A DNA stretch of 6,847 bases from Ectopseudomonas composti (GTDB lineage Bacteria; Pseudomonadota; Gammaproteobacteria; Pseudomonadales; Pseudomonadaceae): the NCBI GenBank assembly GCA_946886245.1, contig CAMPIF010000234.1, forward strand, positions 1 to 6,847, read 5' to 3'. Of the stretch, positions 1 through 6,847 are shown piece by piece; position 1 is the stretch's first letter; every line of letters begins with the position of its first letter. The notes beneath the pieces were generated by a model, which did not search any database, was not told where the DNA came from, and worked only from the letters and a program-made list of their open reading frames with translations. The translations under genes and the position numbers were made by a program.

Positions 1-15
1 GACGGGCTTTTCTTC
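1..15 (-). terminator. Possible left arm of the glmS terminator (cut by window edge)
   Basis: Past glmS the minus strand reads GAAGAAAAGCCCGTC to the window edge. An A-run followed by GCCCG is the common first arm of a Pseudomonas intrinsic terminator, which would be completed by a CGGGCTTTT arm outside the window. The second arm is not visible, so this is tentative. Confidence 0.25.
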
Positions 16-25
16 GCCAGCAGCC

Positions 26-1876
<1,851 letters not shown>

Positions 1877-1891
1877 GGGTGCTCTCCTTTA
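1877..1891 (-). promoter_or_regulatory. glmS ribosome-binding site overlapping the glmR stop
   Basis: On the minus strand the sequence reads TAAAGGAG followed by seven bases and the glmS ATG. The TAA is the regulator's stop codon, and its last base is also the first base of AAGGAG. A ribosome finishing the regulator therefore stops on the glmS Shine-Dalgarno, an arrangement typical of translational coupling. It also fixes the glmS start and argues for a shared transcript. Confidence 0.85.
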
Positions 1892-2659
1892 GTTTTCCAG
1901 CGGCGCGAGGATCAATTGGATGCCGCGCGCGCGTATCTGTTCGGCAGCCTGGGCATCCAGGCGCTCGTCGGTGATCAGGGTATGGAGGCTGCCCCAGGGC
2001 AGTTCCAGATTGGGGATACGCCGGCCGATCTTGTCGCTCTCGACCATGACGATGACTTCGCGGGCCACCTCGGCCATCACTCGCGACAGACCGAGCAGTT
2101 CGTTGAAGGTGGTGGTGCCACGCTCCAGGTCGATGCCGTCGGCGCCGATGAACAGTTGATCGAAGTCGTAGGAACGCAGCACCTGCTCGGCCACCTGGCC
2201 CTGGAAGGATTCCGAGTGCGGGTCCCAGGTACCGCCCGTCATCAGCAGCACCGGCTCGTGCTCGATGTCGCGCAGGGCATTGGCCACGCCCAGCGAATTG
2301 GTCATCACCACCAGGCCAGGCTTGTGGCCAAGCAGCGGGATCATCGCCGCCGTGGTGGTGCCGCTGTCGATGATGATGCGCGCGTGCTCGCGGATGCGCG
2401 CCACGCCAGCACGGGCAATCGCCTGCTTGTGCGGGGAAATGGGCTGCGTCGGCTCACCGATCAGTTCCTGCGGCACTGGTACCGCGCCGCCATAGCGACG
2501 CAGCAGCAGACCGTTCTTTTCCAGGGCAGCGAGGTCCTTGCGAATCGTCACTTCGCTGGTGGCGAAGTGCTGCGCCAAGGCATCCACCGACACCTCGCCC
2601 TGCTCGGCGAGCAAGGCAAGAATGGTGTGGCGACGTTGCGGCGTGTTGCGCTTCGACAT
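1889..2659 (-). CDS. glmR: DeoR-family transcriptional regulator, GlmR type, upstream of glmS
   Basis: This is a 256-residue DNA-binding protein of the DeoR family. An N-terminal winged helix-turn-helix (about 8-60) includes VSVDALAQHFATSEVTIRKD and the LLRRYGGA wing. The C-terminal sugar-phosphate sensor domain (about 77-235) has the family signatures DSGTTT (98-103), TNS (120-122), TGG (141-143), IGADGID (171-177) and ESDKIG (207-212). The usual length is 250-260. In Pseudomonas aeruginosa a regulator in this position has been named GlmR and linked to glmS expression. Control of amino-sugar synthesis here is inferred from that and from position; the effector, perhaps an amino-sugar phosphate, cannot be read from the sequence. 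The start has no convincing Shine-Dalgarno, only ACTTAAGC before ATG, which may limit its translation. The stop codon runs into the glmS ribosome-binding site, suggesting coupling. A candidate operator lies just upstream. Confidence 0.93.
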   Translation of the reverse strand: MSKRNTPQRRHTILALLAEQGEVSVDALAQHFATSEVTIRKDLAALEKNGLLLRRYGGAVPVPQELIGEPTQPISPHKQAIARAGVARIREHARIIIDSGTTTAAMIPLLGHKPGLVVMTNSLGVANALRDIEHEPVLLMTGGTWDPHSESFQGQVAEQVLRSYDFDQLFIGADGIDLERGTTTFNELLGLSRVMAEVAREVIVMVESDKIGRRIPNLELPWGSLHTLITDERLDAQAAEQIRARGIQLILAPLEN

Positions 2660-2666
2660 GCTTAAG

Positions 2667-2712
2667 TTTCGATTCGAAAGATAATGGCGCGAATCAAAAC
2701 ATATGATCGAAA
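2667..2712. promoter_or_regulatory. Candidate operator/promoter of glmR (inverted repeats)
   Basis: The spacer between the transporter stop and glmR (2660-2732) carries an inverted repeat with arms TTTCGATTCG (2667-2676) and CGAATCAAAA (2690-2699), matching at 9 of 10 positions across a 13-base spacer. The first arm also sits in a short palindrome, TTTCG-ATT-CGAAA (2667-2679). A third related half-site, ATGATCGAAA (2703-2712), lies upstream. Between the main arms the minus strand reads CATTAT (2681-2686), a possible -10 box with no good -35. DeoR-family proteins often bind repeated TTCG/CGAA half-sites near their own promoters, so GlmR is the natural candidate binder. That assignment is inference. 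Confidence 0.45.
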
Positions 2713-2732
2713 TGCCCGCAAGCGTCCGCCGG

Positions 2733-3344
2733 TCAGTTCAGCGTCAGTTTGACGCCGAAACCGATCAGGCAAAGCCCTGCAAGTTTCTCCAGACCACGCG
2801 CGATACGGGGGTTTGCGCGCATGCGCTCGGCGAGAAAGTGCGTCAGCAGAACGACCAACAAGCCGTAGAGAAAGGTCAGTGCCATGATGGTCACGGCCAT
2901 GAAACCGAAAGTAATCAACCCCTGATGGCGCTGCGGATCGATGAACAGAGGGAAGAAGGCCATGTAGAAGATGATGGCCTTGGGGTTGAAGACGGTGATC
3001 ACCAGGGTTTGCCACAGGTATCGCCGCGGCTTGATGTCCAGCGTCGGCGCCGCACCAGGCTTGGCCAGGATCATGCGCAGGCCGAGGTAGACCAGATAGC
3101 CGGCGCCAAGCCACTGCACCACATGGAAGGCTGCCGGATAGGCCTTGAGCAACGCGGCGACCCCCGCCACCGCCAACCACAGCAGCACCTGGTCGCCGAG
3201 CATGATCCCGAAGGTCGAGGCCAGCCCGCCGCGAATCCCGCCCTTGCCCGTGGACAGGATCAACGCCAGGTTACCCGGCCCGGGAATGGCTAGCAGGATG
3301 ATGAAGGCCACCACGAAGGCGGGGTAATCCGTCACACCGAACAT
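2733..3344 (-). CDS. LysE/RhtB-family amino-acid exporter
   Basis: This is a 203-residue inner-membrane protein of the LysE/RhtB superfamily, whose members export amino acids or related small molecules. Family signatures are PGPGNL (21-26), the Gly-rich segment ending MLGDQVLLW (48-56), WLGAGYLVYLGLRMIL (78-93) and NPKAIIFYMAFFPLF (120-134). Hydrophobic stretches at about 8-30, 41-66, 75-93, 112-134, 145-168 and 187-201 fit the usual six membrane segments. Length is normal for the family (about 200-210). The start is preceded by GGAGG (3354-3358) with a 9-base spacer. It lies 56 bases after glmU and 73 before glmR, so it could share the glmU transcript. The substrate cannot be told from sequence, and a link to amino-sugar metabolism is not supported beyond position. 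Confidence 0.92.
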   Translation of the reverse strand: MFGVTDYPAFVVAFIILLAIPGPGNLALILSTGKGGIRGGLASTFGIMLGDQVLLWLAVAGVAALLKAYPAAFHVVQWLGAGYLVYLGLRMILAKPGAAPTLDIKPRRYLWQTLVITVFNPKAIIFYMAFFPLFIDPQRHQGLITFGFMAVTIMALTFLYGLLVVLLTHFLAERMRANPRIARGLEKLAGLCLIGFGVKLTLN

Positions 3345-3363
3345 ACAGGACTGCCTCCGGCAG
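3345..3363 (-). promoter_or_regulatory. Transporter ribosome-binding site within a small hairpin
   Basis: On the minus strand, CTGCC-GGA-GGCAG (3351-3363) forms a 5-bp stem with a 3-base loop. The GGAGG Shine-Dalgarno for the transporter (3354-3358) spans the loop and one arm, so pairing would partly hide it. The stem is short and its in vivo stability is uncertain. Confidence 0.35.
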
Positions 3364-3364
3364 G

Positions 3365-3373
3365 TTATCCACA
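3365..3373 (+). other. Consensus DnaA box
   Basis: TTATCCACA is an exact match to the strict 9-base consensus DnaA box. It sits in the glmU-transporter spacer, immediately beside the hairpin at 3374-3391. I found no second strict box in the window, so this is not an origin. It could be an isolated DnaA-binding or titration site, or a chance match. Confidence 0.4.
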
Positions 3374-3391
3374 GGCCTGGTCACCCAGGCC
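3374..3391 (-). terminator. Short hairpin after glmU (weak or attenuating terminator)
   Basis: GGCCTGG (3374-3380) and CCAGGCC (3385-3391) form a perfect 7-bp stem with a 4-base loop, starting nine bases past the glmU stop. On the transcribed strand it is followed by TGTGGATAACC rather than a T-run. It is therefore not a good intrinsic terminator; partial termination or a barrier to 3' decay is more likely. Confidence 0.35.
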
Positions 3392-3400
3392 AGAGCGGGT

Positions 3401-4759
3401 TCACTTCTTGGTGGGGCGCTTCCAGCCTTCGATATTGCGCTGCTTGCCACGGCCTACTGCCAGCGTATCGGCCGGCACATCGCTGGTCACCACAGAACCG
3501 GCGCCAGTCGTCGCGCGGTCGCCCAGCGTTACCGGTGCGACCAGCGCACTGTTGGAACCGATGAACACGTCCTCGCCCATCACCGTGCGGAATTTGTTGG
3601 CACCGTCGTAGTTGCAGGTGATGGTGCCGGCACCGATATTCGTCCGCGCACCGATCTCGGCATCGCCCAGGTAGCTCAGATGGCCAGCCTTGGCACCTTC
3701 GCCCAGCACGGCGTTCTTCAGTTCGACGAAGTTACCCACATGGGCCTTGGCGCCCAGTCTGGTGCCCGGCCGCAGGCGAGCGAACGGGCCGCAATCGGCG
3801 CCCTCGCCCATCTCGGCTCCGTCCAGGTGGCTGTTGGCCTTGACGATGGCGCCCCTGCGCAGCACCGAGTCCTTGATCACGCAGTTCGGGCCGATCTGCA
3901 CATCATCCTCGATGATCACGCGGCCTTCGAGGATGACGTTGATGTCGATGGTCACGTCGCGGCCGACGCTGACGTCGCCACGCACATCGAAACGATGCGG
4001 ATCACGCAGGGTGACGCCCTGGGCCATGAGGCGACGGGCCATGCGCTGCTGGTAGTGGCATTCGAGCTGCGACAACTGGATGCGGTCGTTGGCGCCCAGC
4101 ACTTCCATCTCGTCGGCGGCGCGCTCGGTGGCCACGGTCAGGCCGTCGGCCACCGCCATGGCGATCACGTCGGTCAGGTAGTACTCGCCCTGGGCATTGC
4201 TGTTGGACAGACGCCCCAGCCAGTCGGCGAGCCGCTTGCCCGGTACGGCGAGGATGCCGGTGTTGCCCTCGCGGATCTGTCGCTGCACTTCGCTGGCATC
4301 CTTGTGCTCGACGATGGCCTGCACCACGCCATCGGCGTCACGCACGATGCGGCCGTAGCCCGTCGGGTCGGCCAGCTCGACGGTTAGCAAGCCCAGCTGA
4401 TCATCGCTGACCAGGGCCATCAGCCGCTGCAGGGTGGCCGTTTCGATCAGCGGTACGTCGCCGTAGAGAATCAGTACGGTATCGGCGTTGAGCTGCGGCA
4501 GAGCCTGAGCCACGGCGTGGCCGGTGCCGAGCTGCTCGGCCTGGATGACGAAATTCAGGTCGGCGGCGGCCAGGCGCTCGCGCACGGTGTCGGCGCCATG
4601 CCCGATCACCACCTGGATGCTCTGCGGCTGCAGGCTGCGTGCAGTGTCGATGACATGACCCAGCATGGGTTTGTCGGCGACCGGGTGCAGCACCTTGGGC
4701 AAAGCGGAACGCATTCGCGTGCCCTGGCCAGCGGCAAGAATGACGATATCCAGACTCAT
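3401..4759 (-). CDS. glmU: Bifunctional N-acetylglucosamine-1-phosphate uridyltransferase / glucosamine-1-phosphate acetyltransferase, GlmU
   Basis: This cytosolic enzyme acetylates glucosamine-1-phosphate with acetyl-CoA, then joins the product to UTP to give UDP-GlcNAc for peptidoglycan and LPS. The chosen 452-residue product has an N-terminal nucleotidyltransferase domain (about 1-225). It carries LAAGQGTRM (8-16), LPKVLH (20-25), QLGTGHA (76-82) and YGDVPL (99-104, metal-binding Asp101). The C-terminal left-handed beta-helix of hexapeptide repeats (about 248-435) holds RLRPG (328-332), [10 protein letters not shown] (341-350), AGHLSYLGD (358-366, catalytic His360) and [11 protein letters not shown] (380-390). 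Length matches the usual 452-456. The frame stays open to an ATG at 4837, but that start would lie inside the upstream terminator stem. The ATG at 4759 has AAGGAG at 4766-4771 with a 6-base spacer and gives the usual Pseudomonas N-terminus, [11 protein letters not shown]. No key residue is missing. Confidence 0.98.
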   Translation of the reverse strand: MSLDIVILAAGQGTRMRSALPKVLHPVADKPMLGHVIDTARSLQPQSIQVVIGHGADTVRERLAAADLNFVIQAEQLGTGHAVAQALPQLNADTVLILYGDVPLIETATLQRLMALVSDDQLGLLTVELADPTGYGRIVRDADGVVQAIVEHKDASEVQRQIREGNTGILAVPGKRLADWLGRLSNSNAQGEYYLTDVIAMAVADGLTVATERAADEMEVLGANDRIQLSQLECHYQQRMARRLMAQGVTLRDPHRFDVRGDVSVGRDVTIDINVILEGRVIIEDDVQIGPNCVIKDSVLRRGAIVKANSHLDGAEMGEGADCGPFARLRPGTRLGAKAHVGNFVELKNAVLGEGAKAGHLSYLGDAEIGARTNIGAGTITCNYDGANKFRTVMGEDVFIGSNSALVAPVTLGDRATTGAGSVVTSDVPADTLAVGRGKQRNIEGWKRPTKK

Positions 4760-4771
4760 AGAAAGCTCCTT
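4760..4771 (-). promoter_or_regulatory. glmU ribosome-binding site
   Basis: AAGGAG on the minus strand (4766-4771) lies six bases before the ATG at 4757-4759. It settles the choice of this start over the in-frame ATG 26 codons upstream. A 6-bp stem (4789-4794 with 4801-4806, 6-base loop) lies further up in the presumed leader. I see no convincing sigma-70 promoter between the atp terminator and glmU. Confidence 0.8.
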
Positions 4772-4831
4772 GCTGGGCAAGAGTTGGCCGCGGCCAGAGA
4801 GCCGCGCGAAGAAAACGCTATTTTGCCAGAA

Positions 4832-4865
4832 ACGCAAAGGGGCGACCTAAGTCGCCCCTTTGCGT
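4832..4865 (-). terminator. Rho-independent terminator of the atp operon
   Basis: A perfect 15-bp inverted repeat has arms at 4832-4846 and 4851-4865 and a 4-base loop. The core is AAAGGGGCGAC paired with GTCGCCCCTTT. On the minus strand the core stem runs into TTTGCGTTTCT, a T-rich though interrupted tail. It begins 17 bases past the atpC stop and ends 72 bases before the glmU start. It should end most ATP synthase transcripts. Read-through into glmU is possible. Confidence 0.85.
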
Positions 4866-4882
4866 GATACCGCGATACGCGA

Positions 4883-5317
4883 TCAGCGGCTGCGGCCGCC
4901 GAACTTCTTGCGCATCTCGTCGATGGTGCGCAGCTGGGCAGCTGCCTCGGCCAGGCGTGCCGAAGCACTGCCGTAGTCGAACTCGGTGCCCTTCTCGCTC
5001 AGCGCCTTCTCGGCAGCCTTGCGCGCCTCGATGGCAGCGGCTTCATCCAGGTCGCCGGCACGAACGGCGGTGTCGGCAAGAACCTTCACCATGCTCGGCT
5101 GAACTTCCAGGAAGCCACCGGAGATGTAGAACACCTCCTCGGTGCCACCCTGCTTGATCACTCGCACCGGACCCGGCTTGAGATCGGTCAGCAGCGGGGT
5201 GTGGCCCGGCAGGATACCCAGGTCACCAAGGTGACCGTGGGCGATGACCATTTCCACCAGCCCCGAGAACAGCTCTTCTTCCGCACTGACGATATCGCAG
5301 TGGACTGACATAGCCAT
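4883..5317 (-). CDS. atpC: ATP synthase F1 epsilon subunit
   Basis: This is the epsilon subunit of the F1Fo ATP synthase. It is part of the central stalk with gamma and an intrinsic inhibitor of ATP hydrolysis. The 144-residue product has an N-terminal beta-sandwich (about 1-87), with [15 protein letters not shown] (5-19), [19 protein letters not shown] (31-49) and the [10 protein letters not shown] segment (63-72). A C-terminal helical hairpin rich in Ala, Glu and Lys (about 90-140) ends in RKKFGG. The frame is open upstream to 5389, but that would run through a GC-rich hairpin spacer. The ATG at 5317 has GAGG at 5325-5328 with a 7-base spacer and gives the N-terminus expected for Pseudomonas; the Met two codons later is a less likely start. 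It is the last gene of the operon, followed by the terminator. Confidence 0.96.
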   Translation of the reverse strand: MAMSVHCDIVSAEEELFSGLVEMVIAHGHLGDLGILPGHTPLLTDLKPGPVRVIKQGGTEEVFYISGGFLEVQPSMVKVLADTAVRAGDLDEAAAIEARKAAEKALSEKGTEFDYGSASARLAEAAAQLRTIDEMRKKFGGRSR

Positions 5318-5336
5318 AACAATGCCTCGGTTGAGA

Positions 5337-5366
5337 GGCCGGATCGGGCTGCTGCCCGTTCCGGCC
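5337..5366 (-). promoter_or_regulatory. Intercistronic hairpin before atpC
   Basis: In the 79-base atpD-atpC spacer, GGCCGGA (5337-5343) pairs with TCCGGCC (5360-5366). Inside it, CGGGC (5345-5349) pairs with GCCCG (5354-5358), leaving a 4-base loop and one internal mismatch (5344/5359). The 12 paired positions end nine bases upstream of the GAGG of atpC. With no T-run after it, it looks like an RNA-stability or translation-tuning element rather than a terminator. Its function is inferred. Confidence 0.55.
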
Positions 5367-5370
5367 CGGA

Positions 5371-5386
5371 CGCCCCCTGGGGGGCG
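5371..5386 (-). promoter_or_regulatory. Short GC hairpin just after atpD
   Basis: CGCCCC (5371-5376) and GGGGCG (5381-5386) form a 6-bp all-GC stem with a 4-base loop, ten bases past the atpD stop. It stands next to the larger hairpin at 5337-5366. It could protect the atpD message from 3' decay or slow ribosomes or polymerase. No T-tract follows. Confidence 0.4.
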
Positions 5387-5396
5387 CACCCGTTAC

Positions 5397-6803
<1,407 letters not shown>

Positions 6804-6847
6804 TTAAACCGCGGCAGCGCCGCCGACGATTTCCGAAATTTCCTGGG
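6804..6847 (-). CDS. atpG: ATP synthase F1 gamma subunit, C-terminal end (partial)
   Basis: The last 13 codons and stop of an open frame enter from the right edge and read QEISEIVGGAAAV. This matches the C-terminus of the ATP synthase gamma subunit, whose Escherichia coli form ends in a similar TEIVSGAAAV. Gamma is the rotating central shaft that drives the catalytic beta subunits. The position immediately upstream of atpD fits the standard operon order. The rest of the gene is outside the window. Confidence 0.93.
   Translation of the reverse strand, partial: QEISEIVGGAAAV

Noticed and set aside
1877..1888. glmS ribozyme/riboswitch or small-RNA leader upstream of glmS
   Set aside because: Only 12 bases separate glmR and glmS, which leaves no room for such an element.
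1916..2665. 249-codon plus-strand frame antisense to glmR
   Set aside because: Shadow of the DeoR-family gene; no domain motif and low-complexity His/Gln/Gly-rich translation.
3680..4387. 235-codon plus-strand frame antisense to glmU
   Set aside because: Shadow frame; His/Asp/Ala-rich with no family signature.
4817..4828. Possible sigma-54 promoter (TGGCAAAATAGC on the minus strand) before glmU
   Set aside because: The GG and GC elements are three bases too close together for a -24/-12 promoter.
4760..4837. 26-codon N-terminal extension of GlmU to an upstream ATG
   Set aside because: The upstream ATG lies inside the atp terminator stem, has no Shine-Dalgarno, and the extension does not match GlmU proteins.
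5318..5389. 24-codon N-terminal extension of AtpC
   Set aside because: It would translate the hairpin spacer; the internal ATG has GAGG and gives the normal epsilon N-terminus.

Overview
This window is a stretch of conserved chromosome from a high-GC gammaproteobacterium, almost certainly a Pseudomonas or close relative. The evidence is the order (read on the minus strand) atpG-atpD-atpC / glmU / LysE-type transporter / DeoR-type regulator / glmS, and protein sequences very close to Pseudomonas homologues. The genus is inferred from gene order and remembered protein sequence; no database search was run. All seven genes lie on the minus strand, so transcription runs from right to left.

Right part (about 4830-6847): the distal end of the F1Fo ATP synthase operon. 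It holds the last 13 codons of atpG (gamma), complete atpD (beta, catalytic) and complete atpC (epsilon). The atpD-atpC spacer is 79 bases and carries two GC-rich hairpins, one of them 12 base pairs with a single internal mismatch. A perfect 15-bp stem just after atpC is the likely operon terminator.

Middle (3345-4759): glmU, encoding the bifunctional enzyme that turns glucosamine-1-phosphate into UDP-GlcNAc. The spacer after glmU contains a 7-bp hairpin directly next to a perfect consensus DnaA box.

Left part (1-3344): a LysE/RhtB-type amino-acid exporter, then a DeoR-family regulator (GlmR type), then glmS, which makes glucosamine-6-phosphate. The regulator's stop codon overlaps the glmS ribosome-binding site, so the pair looks translationally coupled. 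The spacer upstream of the regulator carries a near-perfect inverted repeat and a third related half-site, a good candidate autoregulatory operator. The window begins about 25 bases past the glmS stop, close to where Tn7-type elements insert (attTn7).

Together, glmS and glmU supply the first and last steps of UDP-GlcNAc synthesis for peptidoglycan and LPS, with a regulator between them. The ATP synthase genes are linked by position rather than function. All genes look intact, apart from atpG, which is cut by the window edge. I found no sign of a novel system, mobile element, CRISPR array or RNA gene. The items worth a second look are the intergenic elements.
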